Source of the DNA: an uncultured Subdoligranulum sp.
Lineage (GTDB): Bacteria; Bacillota; Clostridia; Oscillospirales; Ruminococcaceae
NCBI RefSeq assembly: GCF_963931595.1
Contig: NZ_OZ007030.1
Span: 984,481 to 1,048,480, forward strand
Direction: 5' to 3'
DNA: 64,000 bases
Numbering within the stretch: position 1 is the first letter of the stretch; the number at the start of each line of letters is the position of its first letter. The notes below the pieces were generated by a model, which had not been told where the DNA came from, searched no databases, and was given only the letters and a program-made list of their open reading frames with translations. The position numbers and the translations under genes are program-made. Of this stretch, positions 45,015-54,288 are shown one piece after another.

Positions 45015-47633
45015 ATGGCCGAACAAGCAGTATCGCCCATGATGAAGCAGTATTTTGAGATCAAGAAACAGCATCCCAACGAGATTCTGTTCTACCGTGT
45101 CGGCGATTTCTATGAGATGTTTTACGATGATGCCCTGACGGCTTCACGGGAACTGGAACTGACCCTGACCGGCAAAAGCTGCGGCAAAGAAGAGCGGGCC
45201 CCCATGTGCGGTGTCCCGTTCCACTCCTATGAGACCTATGTGGCCCGGCTGATCGCCAAGGGCTACAAGGTGGCCATCTGTGAGCAGATGGAGGACCCGG
45301 CGCTGGCCAAAGGACTGGTCAAGCGGGACATCATCCGGGTGGTCACGCCGGGCACCGTCATCGAGAGCAGCATGCTGGCGGAAGATAAGAACAACTATCT
45401 TTGCAGCATCTACTGCAAGCGGTGCCGCGGGCGCTGGCGCGCGGGCATCTGCTTTGCGGACATCTCCACCGGCGAGGCCCGGGCGACAGAACTCAATGCC
45501 GAGAAGATCGGCGGTGCCATCATCACGGAACTCTGTCGCTATATGCCCAGTGAAATCCTGATCTGCCCGCCCATGCTGGATTTCAAGGATGTGACCGCCT
45601 ATATCAAACAGCACACCAATGCGCTGGTGGAACTGCGGGAGGAGTCCTGCTACAAGGACTCCCTGATGGAGGCTACGATGGCCGGGCAGTTTGGCGCCGA
45701 CTGGCGAACCTCGCTGGGCTATGAGGAAGATGCGCTGGTACCCTACGCGGTGGCGGCCCTGCTCAACTATCTGCAGGAAACGCAGAAGCATGGCCTGGAG
45801 CGGATCAAGACCGTGGAAAACTATGCGGATGCGCAGTATATGCGTCTGTCCCCGGTGACACGGGCCAATCTGGAACTCACCGAAACGATGCGCGGCCGGG
45901 AAAAGCGTGGCACGCTGCTCTGGGTACTGGACAAGACCGAGACATCCATGGGCAAGCGGTTGCTGCGCTCCTGGATTGAGCAGCCACTTGTGGATGCCGA
46001 AGCCATCAATGCCCGGCTTTCCGCTGTGCAGGCACTGTATACGGCGAACATTGCCCGGGCTGATTTGAAGGAAGCGCTGTCCCATGTGTTCGATATCGAG
46101 CGCCTGACCACCCGCATCCTGTATGGCTCGGCGACGCCCCGGGAAGTGAAAGCGCTGGGGGATACCTGCGCCCGTCTGCCGGAAGTGAAGACACAGGCTG
46201 CGGCCTGCGGCGCGTCCCTTCTGACCCAGCTGGCTGATCAGATCGACCCGCTGGATGATCTGCTGCAGAAAATTACAGCTGCGCTGGTGGATGATCCCCC
46301 GGCCACGCTGAAGGACGGCGGTGCGATCCGTGCCGGGTACAACAGTGAAGTGGATGAGCTGCGGGACATCATGCACGGCGGCAAGGGATATCTTGCCAAC
46401 CTGGAAGCGAAGCTCCGGGAAGAGACGGGCATCCCCAAGCTGAAAATCGGATTCAACAAGGTGTTCGGCTACTATATCGAGGTCAGCCGTTCCTATACCG
46501 ATTCGGTACCCGACAGCTTTACCCGGAAGCAGACGCTGACAACGGGTGAACGCTACATCACTCCGGAACTGAAAGAACTGGAGAACAAGATCCTGGGCGC
46601 CAACGAACGGCTTCTTGTTCTGGAACATCAGCTCTTTGCTGATCTTCTGGCAGAGATTTCGGCGCAGGTTGTGCGCATTCAACGCACGGCCCTGGCTGTT
46701 GCCCAGCTGGATGTGCTGGCCGGATTTGCCGAGGTGGCGCTGCAGAACAACTACGTGCTGCCGGTGGTGGATCAGAGCGGCGTCATGGAAATCAAGGAAG
46801 GGCGGCATCCCGTTATCGAGCAGATGCTCAAGGGAACGCTGTTTGTGCCCAATGATACCCTGCTGGATGAAGCGGAAAACCGTATGCTTCTGATCACCGG
46901 CCCCAATATGGCCGGTAAATCCACCTATATGCGGCAGAATGCCCTGATTGCCCTGATGGCGCAGATCGGCTGCTTTGTCCCGGCGTCCAGTGCGCACATC
47001 GGTGTTGTGGATGCCATCTTTACCCGTGTGGGCGCTTCGGACGATCTGGCGGCAGGCCAGTCCACCTTTATGGTGGAGATGACCGAGGTGGCGGAGATTC
47101 TGCGCCATGCCAGCAAGAACAGCCTGGTGATTCTCGACGAGATCGGCCGGGGAACTTCCACCTTTGACGGTATGAGCATTGCTCGGGCTGTTGTGGAATA
47201 TATCTGTGACAACATCGGATGCAAAACGCTTTTTGCCACCCACTACCATGAACTGACCAGCATGGACAAGGATATTTACGGCGTGAAGAATTATAACATC
47301 GCCGTGAAAAAACGGGGCGAGGATATTACCTTCCTGCGCCGCATCGTGGCTGGTCCGGCAGATGACAGTTATGGTATTGAGGTGGCCAAGCTGGCGGGAC
47401 TTCCTTCCAGTGTAACCAAACGCGCGCATGCGGTACTTCGGCAGCTGGAGGCCAGTGCGCCGGGGCACAACCAGAGCATGCAGCTGGATTTTGAGACGGT
47501 GGAAGCCTACAACAATCCCACAGTGCCCAGCGAAGTGGTAGACAAGCTGCACAGCATTGACATTGAAACGCTGACGCCGCTGGAAGCGCTGAACTTCTTG
47601 TATGAACTGAAAAATGCATTGGACAAAAACTAA
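45015..47633 (+). CDS. mutS: DNA mismatch repair protein MutS
   Basis: MutS recognises mismatched bases. The 872-residue protein has the mismatch-binding N-terminal domain (FYRVGDFYEMFYDDA with the intercalating Phe-x-Glu in DFYEMF), the connector and lever regions, and the ABC-type ATPase with Walker A GPNMAGKSTYMRQ (about 630-642), DEIGRGTSTFDG and ATHYHEL. It is of the MutS1 kind. mutL follows directly with only a few bases between. Confidence 0.98.
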   Translation: MAEQAVSPMMKQYFEIKKQHPNEILFYRVGDFYEMFYDDALTASRELELTLTGKSCGKEERAPMCGVPFHSYETYVARLIAKGYKVAICEQMEDPALAKGLVKRDIIRVVTPGTVIESSMLAEDKNNYLCSIYCKRCRGRWRAGICFADISTGEARATELNAEKIGGAIITELCRYMPSEILICPPMLDFKDVTAYIKQHTNALVELREESCYKDSLMEATMAGQFGADWRTSLGYEEDALVPYAVAALLNYLQETQKHGLERIKTVENYADAQYMRLSPVTRANLELTETMRGREKRGTLLWVLDKTETSMGKRLLRSWIEQPLVDAEAINARLSAVQALYTANIARADLKEALSHVFDIERLTTRILYGSATPREVKALGDTCARLPEVKTQAAACGASLLTQLADQIDPLDDLLQKITAALVDDPPATLKDGGAIRAGYNSEVDELRDIMHGGKGYLANLEAKLREETGIPKLKIGFNKVFGYYIEVSRSYTDSVPDSFTRKQTLTTGERYITPELKELENKILGANERLLVLEHQLFADLLAEISAQVVRIQRTALAVAQLDVLAGFAEVALQNNYVLPVVDQSGVMEIKEGRHPVIEQMLKGTLFVPNDTLLDEAENRMLLITGPNMAGKSTYMRQNALIALMAQIGCFVPASSAHIGVVDAIFTRVGASDDLAAGQSTFMVEMTEVAEILRHASKNSLVILDEIGRGTSTFDGMSIARAVVEYICDNIGCKTLFATHYHELTSMDKDIYGVKNYNIAVKKRGEDITFLRRIVAGPADDSYGIEVAKLAGLPSSVTKRAHAVLRQLEASAPGHNQSMQLDFETVEAYNNPTVPSEVVDKLHSIDIETLTPLEALNFLYELKNALDKN

Positions 47634-47648
47634 AGGCAGGTGAACGGC

Positions 47649-49706
47649 ATGGCGGAAATCCGCGTACTGGACAAACATACCGCCGAATTGATCGCGGCGG
47701 GGGAAGTCGTGGAGCGCCCTGCGTCGGTTGCAAAGGAATTGCTGGAAAATTCCATCGACGCGGGGGCTACACAGATTACCCTGTCGGCGGTGCGCGGCGG
47801 CATTGCGCAGCTGCAGATTGTGGATAACGGCAGCGGCATTGAGGCTGAGTACATTGACAAGGCGTTTATCCGGCATGCCACCAGCAAGATTGCCACGGCG
47901 GAGGATCTCAGCCATATTCATACGCTGGGATTCCGCGGCGAGGCACTTGCTTCCATTGCCAGTGTGGCCAAGGTGGAGGTCCTGACGCGCACCGAGCAGG
48001 ATGAATATGCCTGCTGTTACCGTATTGCGGGTGGCGAACCGCAGGGCATGGAGCCGGGGGCGCGCCCGGTGGGCACGACCATCACGGTGAATGAACTCTT
48101 TTATAATACCCCCGCTCGTATGAAGTTCCTCAAAAAGGATGCCAGCGAGGGCACCTACGTGGCGGAAACGGTGCTGCATGCGGCGCTGTCCCACCCGGAA
48201 ATCAGCTTTCGCTTCATCAGGGAGGGCAAACAGCAGTTCATGACCCCCGGGGATGGGGAACTGCGCAGCGCCGTGTATGCGGTGATGGGCCGGGAGTTTG
48301 CCCGGGATCTGCTGCCGGTGGACGGCGGCAGCGGTGTGTATCACATCAAGGGACTGATTACCCCGCCGCGTGCCTGCCGTGCCAGCCGCGGCACGCAGCA
48401 TTTCTTCGTGAACGGTCGGTATGTCAAGAACCGTACCATGATGGCTGCGCTGGAAAACGCTTATAAGGGCACCATGATGCAGGGAAAATTTCCTGGGGCG
48501 GTTCTGATGCTGGAGATGCCCGCCGATCTGGTGGATGTCAACGTTCATCCTGCCAAAACGGAAATCCGGTTCGCCCGGGAGAGCGATGTCTTTGACGCTG
48601 TCTACCGTGCTGTACGCATGGCGCTGACCACGCCGGGCAGCGGTGAGTGCCGCTTTGAAATGTCCCAGGAGGCGCCCGCCGGAAGACCCGCTTCCCCTGA
48701 AAGGGCGGCAGCGCGCCCCGCCACGCCGGAAAAATCCCGGTTTGCCACCCTTTCAGCGGCAGAATACCGGGCGCTGAACCGCTTGACGGACCCGGTCCCG
48801 GCCCGTCCGCTGCCGGGAATTGTGTCGGTGGAGTCCCCGGCACCCCACTATCAGGCTCCTTCGGCTGCACCGGTCAGAACGACTGAAACCTCCTATCGTC
48901 CCACGACGGAACAACAGGAGACGGTACTGGATATTCTGCCGGATCTGCCGGAGGAAAAGCCTGCACCTGCTGTTGCAGAACCGAAGAACCCGGAGACCAT
49001 TCCGAGTGTGGAAGCCCACCGGGAACCGCCGGAGCCTCCCGCGCCGCAGCCGGAGCAGCAGACGATGCAGGCTTTGAGTGCTTTGCCCCGGGAACAGGAA
49101 TCGCCGGAGCAGACCACCATGGTGCCTCCTGCGCCGCAGCCTCTTCGTCTGGTGGGGGAAGTGTTTAAAACCTACATTATCACCGAGCGGGAAGGGGAAC
49201 TGTGCCTCATTGACAAGCATGCCGCCCACGAGCGCATTCTGTTTGAGAAGCTGGCCAAGGATTATGGCCATGTACCGGCGCAGATGCTGCTGGTGCCGGT
49301 GCAGGTCAATCTGACGGCTGCGGAAAAGCAGGCCCTGCTGCAGAATGCAGAGATGCTCAACGATGCCGGCCTGGAAGTGGAGGACTTCGGCGGCTCCACC
49401 GTGATGGTCCGGGCGGTTCCTGCGGACGTGCAGGTGGATGATGTGGAAGACATGGTGGTGGAACTGGCAGCCCGCTTTGTGGATGGCAGCCATGATGCCC
49501 TGCGGGAAAAGACCGAGTGGGTACTGCATTCCATCGCCTGCCGTGCAGCCATCAAGGCGGGGGACCGGACCAGCAATGCAGAGATGCTGGCATTGGCACA
49601 GCAGATCCTGGAAGGGGCGATCCCACCGTTCTGCCCCCACGGGCGGCCCTGCGTGCTGAAGATCACCCGGAAGGAGCTGGAAAAACAGTTTGGACGCCTT
49701 GTATGA
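47649..49706 (+). CDS. mutL: DNA mismatch repair protein MutL (endonuclease type)
   Basis: The 685-residue protein has the GHKL ATPase domain (ELLENSIDAGATQI; LGFRGEALASI; GTTITVNELFYNTPARMKF), a long Pro/Glu-rich linker (about 340-495), and the C-terminal dimer domain. The nicking motif is DKHAAHERILFE (from D522, matching DQHAx2Ex4E), with ACR and CPHGRP for metal, so this MutL should cut DNA itself, as expected without MutH. ATG at 47649; a GTG nine bases earlier is less likely. Its end overlaps miaA by 17 bp. Confidence 0.97.
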   Translation: MAEIRVLDKHTAELIAAGEVVERPASVAKELLENSIDAGATQITLSAVRGGIAQLQIVDNGSGIEAEYIDKAFIRHATSKIATAEDLSHIHTLGFRGEALASIASVAKVEVLTRTEQDEYACCYRIAGGEPQGMEPGARPVGTTITVNELFYNTPARMKFLKKDASEGTYVAETVLHAALSHPEISFRFIREGKQQFMTPGDGELRSAVYAVMGREFARDLLPVDGGSGVYHIKGLITPPRACRASRGTQHFFVNGRYVKNRTMMAALENAYKGTMMQGKFPGAVLMLEMPADLVDVNVHPAKTEIRFARESDVFDAVYRAVRMALTTPGSGECRFEMSQEAPAGRPASPERAAARPATPEKSRFATLSAAEYRALNRLTDPVPARPLPGIVSVESPAPHYQAPSAAPVRTTETSYRPTTEQQETVLDILPDLPEEKPAPAVAEPKNPETIPSVEAHREPPEPPAPQPEQQTMQALSALPREQESPEQTTMVPPAPQPLRLVGEVFKTYIITEREGELCLIDKHAAHERILFEKLAKDYGHVPAQMLLVPVQVNLTAAEKQALLQNAEMLNDAGLEVEDFGGSTVMVRAVPADVQVDDVEDMVVELAARFVDGSHDALREKTEWVLHSIACRAAIKAGDRTSNAEMLALAQQILEGAIPPFCPHGRPCVLKITRKELEKQFGRLV

Positions 49707-50634
49707 TTGTCCCCGTGTGGTGGCCATCGGAGGACCGACGGCTACCGGGAAAACGGCCCTCTCTGTGGCGCTGGCGCGTCAGTTCAACGGTGAGGTCATC
49801 AATGCCGACTCCATGCAGGTATACCGCGGTCTTTCTGTTGGTACGGCGAAGGCTACCGAAGAGGAACGTGCGGGTGTGTGCCATCACCTGTTGGATTTCC
49901 TGAACCCGGAAGAACCGTACAGCGTGGCTGAGTTCGTGGAGATGGCAGCGGGGCTCATTCCACAGATTACCGGCCGTGGACATCTGCCACTGGTGGTGGG
50001 GGGCACGGGACTGTATATCACCAGCCTTTTGCATGGCATTGCCTTTGCACCGCAGCGGTCAGACCCGGAACTCCGGGAAGAATTGCAGCAGGAAGCGGAG
50101 GAACAGGGGGCACAGGCGCTGTATGAGCGTCTGCGCCAGATCGACCCGGAATATGCTGCCAAGGTTCATCCCAATAATCTGCCGCGTGTCATTCGTGCGC
50201 TGGAAGTGTTCCGGCTTACCGGGCGGAAAATGAGTGAGGAACAGCGGCAGTCCAGACCGGAAACGCCGCCCTACCGTTCGCTTTGCCTTTGTCTGACCTA
50301 CCGGGACCGCGCGGAACTTTACCGGCGGATTGATCTGCGGGTGGACAAAATGTTGGAACAGGGAATCCTGGGGGAGGCCGAAACGGTCTGGCTTCATAAG
50401 GCGGAGTACCGGACGGCGGCACAGGCCATCGGTTACAAAGAGTTCTTCCCTTACTTTGAAGGAACCCAGTCACTGGCGGCCTGTACAGCTGCTCTGAAGC
50501 AGGCGACCCGCCGGTATGCCAAGCGGCAGCTTACCTGGTTCCGCCACCAGAATGATGCCCGGTGGCTGTATGTGGATGAGGAGGACGCTTTCGGGCGTGC
50601 TGCCGAACTGATCCAGGACTTTTTGCAGAACTGA
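49690..50634 (+). CDS. miaA: tRNA dimethylallyltransferase MiaA
   Basis: MiaA puts an isopentenyl group on A37 of tRNAs that read codons starting with U, making the substrate of MiaB. The 314-residue protein has the P-loop AIGGPTATGKTALS (12-25), INADSMQVYRGL, GGTGLYI and the QATRRYAKRQLTWFR motif. The likely start is the TTG at 49690, inside mutL, about 13 bp after AAGGAG; a TTG at 49699 is an alternative. Placing mutL and miaA together is widespread in bacteria. Confidence 0.95.
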   Translation: MDALYDCPRVVAIGGPTATGKTALSVALARQFNGEVINADSMQVYRGLSVGTAKATEEERAGVCHHLLDFLNPEEPYSVAEFVEMAAGLIPQITGRGHLPLVVGGTGLYITSLLHGIAFAPQRSDPELREELQQEAEEQGAQALYERLRQIDPEYAAKVHPNNLPRVIRALEVFRLTGRKMSEEQRQSRPETPPYRSLCLCLTYRDRAELYRRIDLRVDKMLEQGILGEAETVWLHKAEYRTAAQAIGYKEFFPYFEGTQSLAACTAALKQATRRYAKRQLTWFRHQNDARWLYVDEEDAFGRAAELIQDFLQN

Positions 50635-50657
50635 GCGGGGAAGGAGGCAAGGACTGC

Positions 50658-51884
50658 ATGGAATCCAAAAAGGTACACACGGCTGGCCGTGTAGCAAAAG
50701 GTATCAGTCTTGCGCTGCTGGCGCTGGTTTCCCTGTATGTGATCCTGCAGTGCTTTGTGATCTTTCATCAATCCTATAAAACGGAAACGGCCATCGCCTA
50801 CACCATGGCGGACAGTGTAACGCTGGACGGTGTGGTCTCCTTTGCCACCGTGCCGGTGGAGGGCAGCGGCAATCTTGGGTATCTGGTAAAGGACGGAGAG
50901 CGTGTGAGCAACGGCACGGTGGTGGCCGAATGTTATACCGATGATTCACAGGGGCTTTTGCGGGAACGGCTGGACCGCCTGGGCAGAACCATCGATCTGC
51001 TGAGTAAGTCGGAAAACTCCACCGGCAGTGATCTTTCCGTGCTGACCAATCAGACTCGGCAGGCGCTGTATAACCTGCTGGACAAACTGGATACGGCAGA
51101 GTACAGCGGCATTACCGATGCTGAGGATGACTTCCTGCTTGCCCAGAACCGGTTGCAGGTGAGCACCGGGCAGACAGGGAATTTCTCCCAGACGATCAGC
51201 ACCTTGCAGGCCGAGTACGATGAGATCAATGCGCAGCTTGGCACGCTGCAGACAATCACAGCATCCACCAACGGATATTTCAGCAGTACAGAGGCGATGT
51301 CTCCCATTGTGACGGATCAGAATTCCTTGGACAGCGCATCGCCCACCGAATTGCAGCAGATGCTGGAAGCGGGATTCCCGGCCAGGGATACCGGATGTGC
51401 GGGCCAGATCGCCACGGGGTTCAGCTGGCGTTTTTATGCCGTCTGCGACCTGGAGACCGCCGAGCGGTTTGACGGCATTACCTCGGTGAAAATCAGCGTT
51501 CCGGGCAAGCAGAATACGCCTCTGGCGGCGACGCTTGTGGAAGTTACTCCGGACGAAGCGTCCGGCGTGGCAAAACTGGTGTTTGAATGCCAGACCATCA
51601 ATGCGGAAATTCTGAGCTTCGGTCAGGAAACCGCTCAGATTGACATAAAGACGTATGAGGGAATCCGGATCAACAAGGAGGCCCTGCATATTGCGGACGG
51701 TGCGCGGGGCGTGTATGTTAAATATGGAAACCTGCAGCGCTTTTTGAAAATTACGACGCTGTATGAGGATGATAACTACATCCTGATTCCCGGCAACGGT
51801 GCCATCGGCACGGACAATGAGGTGCGCCTGTATGATGAAGTCATTGTGCAGGGAACCAATCTGCAGGACGGCAAGCTGTTGTAG
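50658..51884 (+). CDS. HlyD-like membrane-anchored protein
   Basis: The 408-residue protein has one N-terminal membrane helix (about 15-36), then an outside part with a split biotinyl/lipoyl-like hairpin (GSGNLGYLVKDGERVSNGTVVA), a helical region with heptads (about 85-200), and a beta-rich C-terminal region (RINKEALHIADGARGVYV, typical of HlyD/RND adaptors). No ABC transporter or outer membrane partner is nearby, and a monoderm would use it differently. It precedes sepF, in line with other Clostridia where such a gene lies next to division genes. Function unknown. Confidence 0.65.
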   Translation: MESKKVHTAGRVAKGISLALLALVSLYVILQCFVIFHQSYKTETAIAYTMADSVTLDGVVSFATVPVEGSGNLGYLVKDGERVSNGTVVAECYTDDSQGLLRERLDRLGRTIDLLSKSENSTGSDLSVLTNQTRQALYNLLDKLDTAEYSGITDAEDDFLLAQNRLQVSTGQTGNFSQTISTLQAEYDEINAQLGTLQTITASTNGYFSSTEAMSPIVTDQNSLDSASPTELQQMLEAGFPARDTGCAGQIATGFSWRFYAVCDLETAERFDGITSVKISVPGKQNTPLAATLVEVTPDEASGVAKLVFECQTINAEILSFGQETAQIDIKTYEGIRINKEALHIADGARGVYVKYGNLQRFLKITTLYEDDNYILIPGNGAIGTDNEVRLYDEVIVQGTNLQDGKLL

Positions 51885-51906
51885 CACAGAAACTGACCGT
51901 TTGATA

Positions 51907-51935
51907 TTGACAATTCCCATAAAAAAGAAGATAAT
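51907..51935 (+). promoter_or_regulatory. promoter of sepF-ylmH-divIVA-ileS
   Basis: TTGACA (51907-51912), 17 bp, GATAAT (51930-51935), about 70 bp before sepF. The region up to 52005 shows no terminator for the previous gene. Confidence 0.75.
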
Positions 51936-52005
51936 GTTTAATGTATATCGCTGTAACAGTTCCTGCACTTTCTAGGGTGCAGGTTCGATCAAAGGAGTAA
52001 CGACG

Positions 52006-52455
52006 ATGTCTATGTTTGACAGTTTGAAGAGTAAGCTGGGAATCGACCCGGAAGGGGATTCATATATCGACGATACCGAAGACGAAATTTTTGCCGGCGG
52101 CCAGGGGGCTGCCGCACAGAATTATTCTCAGGCTGAGGTCAAACAGCATAGCAACAAAGTGGTCAACATCAACGCAACCACCCAGCTGCAGGTTGTCCTG
52201 GTGAAGCCGGAACGGTTTGAAGATGCCTCGACGATCGCGGATCAGTTGAACGCCAAGCGTACGGTGGTTTTGAACCTGGAGTCCACCGGCAAGGAGGTCT
52301 CCCGCCGTCTGATCGATTTCCTGTCCGGCGTTGCCTATGCCAACAATGGGCAGATTAAGCGCGTGGCCACCAGTACCTTTATCATTACGCCCTACAATGT
52401 GGATATTATGGGCGATTTGATCGACGAACTGGAGAATAATGGCGTATTCTTCTGA
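52006..52455 (+). CDS. sepF: cell division protein SepF
   Basis: SepF tethers FtsZ to the membrane and shapes the division septum. The 149-residue protein has the variable acidic N-terminal linker (with DDTEDEIF) after a short amphipathic start (MSMFDSLKSKLG) and the conserved C-terminal domain (VLVKPERFEDASTIADQL, RRLIDFLSGVAYA, STFIITPYNVDI). The ATG follows AAGGAG. It overlaps ylmH by 17 bp. Confidence 0.96.
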   Translation: MSMFDSLKSKLGIDPEGDSYIDDTEDEIFAGGQGAAAQNYSQAEVKQHSNKVVNINATTQLQVVLVKPERFEDASTIADQLNAKRTVVLNLESTGKEVSRRLIDFLSGVAYANNGQIKRVATSTFIITPYNVDIMGDLIDELENNGVFF

Positions 52456-53248
52456 TCTGCCGGCCGCGCGGGGATTCATACCTCCGCAGAGCGATGAAGA
52501 ACGGCGGCTGATGCGCCGGGTGGAAGAGCTGTGCCGGGTGGCCCGGGAGCGGGGTATTCCCCGTTACATGGGTTTCCTGTCGGACCGGGAGCAGGATCTG
52601 GCAAAAGCCGCCTGTCACAAAGCAGATTTTGCGGCAATACGATTCTGGGGAGGCTATGCCGGCGCCGAACGAAAGGTGCTTTGCCTGGAACCGCCGGAAA
52701 GCTGGCAGGAAGAGCCTGTGGCGTATCTTCGCATGACAGCAATGGGAGCCGGAGGGGACAGACTGCCAGGACATCGGGACTACCTGGGCTCCATTCTGGG
52801 GCTGGGGCTGGATCGTGTTTGTATCGGCGATCTTCTGGCCGATCCGGAGGATCCGAAGGTCTTCTATGCGGTGGTGCTGGCTGACAAGCAGGAATTCATT
52901 GCCTCCGAACTATCCAGTGCAGGACACTGTCCTGTGCGGGTGGAGACCTGTGATCGGCTTCCCTCGCACCTGGAGCAGGGAATAGAGAGAGAACTTAAGG
53001 AAGCAACGGTATCTTCCCTGCGGGCGGATGCCGTGCTGGCCGCGATGATGCATACCTCCCGCACCAGAGCCGCAGACTATATTGCAGCGGGGCGGGTGGA
53101 AATCAACCATCTGCCGCTGCGGGCTGCCCATGAGACCGTTTACGCCCACGATATCTTTACGGTGCGCGGTGTGGGCCGTTACCAGCTGGCCGAAATCGGC
53201 GGGAAAAGCCGGAAAGACCGCGTGTTTATATCCTTCTTTCAGTATTGA
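52439..53248 (+). CDS. ylmH: YlmH-like S4-domain RNA-binding protein
   Basis: The 269-residue protein matches YlmH: an N-terminal domain with GFLSDREQDLAKAA, a central part with HRDYLGSILGLGLDRVCIGD, and a C-terminal S4 domain (TSRTRAADYIAAGRVEINH). Related S4 proteins help rescue stalled ribosomes in B. subtilis. The start overlaps sepF by 17 bp. Gene order sepF-ylmH-divIVA is the Firmicutes division cluster, here without ylmG. Confidence 0.9.
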   Translation: MAYSSDLPAARGFIPPQSDEERRLMRRVEELCRVARERGIPRYMGFLSDREQDLAKAACHKADFAAIRFWGGYAGAERKVLCLEPPESWQEEPVAYLRMTAMGAGGDRLPGHRDYLGSILGLGLDRVCIGDLLADPEDPKVFYAVVLADKQEFIASELSSAGHCPVRVETCDRLPSHLEQGIERELKEATVSSLRADAVLAAMMHTSRTRAADYIAAGRVEINHLPLRAAHETVYAHDIFTVRGVGRYQLAEIGGKSRKDRVFISFFQY

Positions 53249-53308
53249 AGCGTGCAACGCTTTTGGCAGATCGCTGACCCCGGAAAGTCCGAAAACAGGA
53301 GGAAAATC

Positions 53309-54238
53309 ATGATATCTTCTGAGGATGTCCGCCGCGTAACATTTGAAAAGTCTATGCGCGGCTATCGCTGCGATGACGTGGATGATTATCTCAAACAGGT
53401 TGCGGAAAGCATGGAAGAATTGTCGGCCAAGAACGACGATTTGCAGAAAAAACTGGTGGTGCTTGCGCAGCGCATTGATCAGTACCGCGCCGAGGAAGAC
53501 ACGCTTCGCACCACGATGATCAACGCCCAGCGTCTGGGCGAGAATGTGATCCGGGAAGCCAAGCAGAAGGCCGCGGAGATTATCCGTGCTGCCAATATGA
53601 AGGCGGAAGACCGGGAACAACGCGCCCGTGACGATGTGGAACTGGCCAAGCAGGAGATCGTCACGCTGAAAAGTGAGGCGGACAGTTTCAAGCGTTCGCT
53701 GATGGAGATGTACCGCAAGCACATCAACCTCATCAGCAAGCTGCCGGAATACAGAAAGCCCGAAGAGGAGGAGCCGGCTCCGGCCGAGCCGGACAAGCCG
53801 GCAGCGGAACCGGTACAGAGTGCTCCGGCGGAACCCGCCTACACGGAGCCCGCGCAGCCGGCGCAGACTGTGCCTCAGCCGGAAGCCAGTGCACCGCAGC
53901 AGGAGACGCACTACTATGAGCCGGCCGACGCACCGCAGAGCACTCCGGCTGCCGAGGCGGAAAAGGTGGATACGGTGGAGTTTGCCATTGCACCCCATCC
54001 TGAGGAACCGGAAGAAATTGCCGCCCCGACCCAGCCGGCACCGCAGCAGAATGATCTGCCGTTCCAGCCCGGCGCGGGATTGTATGATGAACCTTCGGTG
54101 GAAAAGCCTGCAAGGAAAACCAGAAAAACCAGCACGGGGAAGCGCGCTTCCCGCAAGACCAAGGCAGCTGCTGAACCGCAGGAGGAGCTTGCTTCTCCCG
54201 CGTTTGACAATTTTGAAGGCGTAGACTTTGACAGTTGA
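53309..54238 (+). CDS. divIVA: DivIVA-domain protein with Pro/Glu-rich and basic tail
   Basis: The 309-residue protein starts with a DivIVA membrane-targeting domain (SSEDVRRVTFEKSMRGYRCDD, residues 3-23) followed by coiled coil (about 30-150). The C-terminal half is Pro/Glu/Ala-rich with a basic block near residues 270-295 (RKTRKTSTGKR) and an acidic end. Only the first ~150 residues match classic DivIVA. The ATG at 53309 is 8 bp after AGGAGG; the longer frame to 53252 starts in the spacer after ylmH. It probably marks curved membrane or the septum. Confidence 0.88.
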   Translation: MISSEDVRRVTFEKSMRGYRCDDVDDYLKQVAESMEELSAKNDDLQKKLVVLAQRIDQYRAEEDTLRTTMINAQRLGENVIREAKQKAAEIIRAANMKAEDREQRARDDVELAKQEIVTLKSEADSFKRSLMEMYRKHINLISKLPEYRKPEEEEPAPAEPDKPAAEPVQSAPAEPAYTEPAQPAQTVPQPEASAPQQETHYYEPADAPQSTPAAEAEKVDTVEFAIAPHPEEPEEIAAPTQPAPQQNDLPFQPGAGLYDEPSVEKPARKTRKTSTGKRASRKTKAAAEPQEELASPAFDNFEGVDFDS

Positions 54239-54288
54239 GCCTGCAGAGGCAGAACAGAATTTTTCTTGATAGAGGAGAGTAGGAAATC

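Noticed and set aside
45144..48548. Very long open frame (1134 codons) on the reverse strand
   Set aside because: It is the antisense shadow of mutS and mutL, whose motifs are intact. High G+C content keeps antisense frames open.
54239..54288. T-box riboswitch before ileS
   Set aside because: The gap is only 50 bases and lacks a T-box sequence or stem I.
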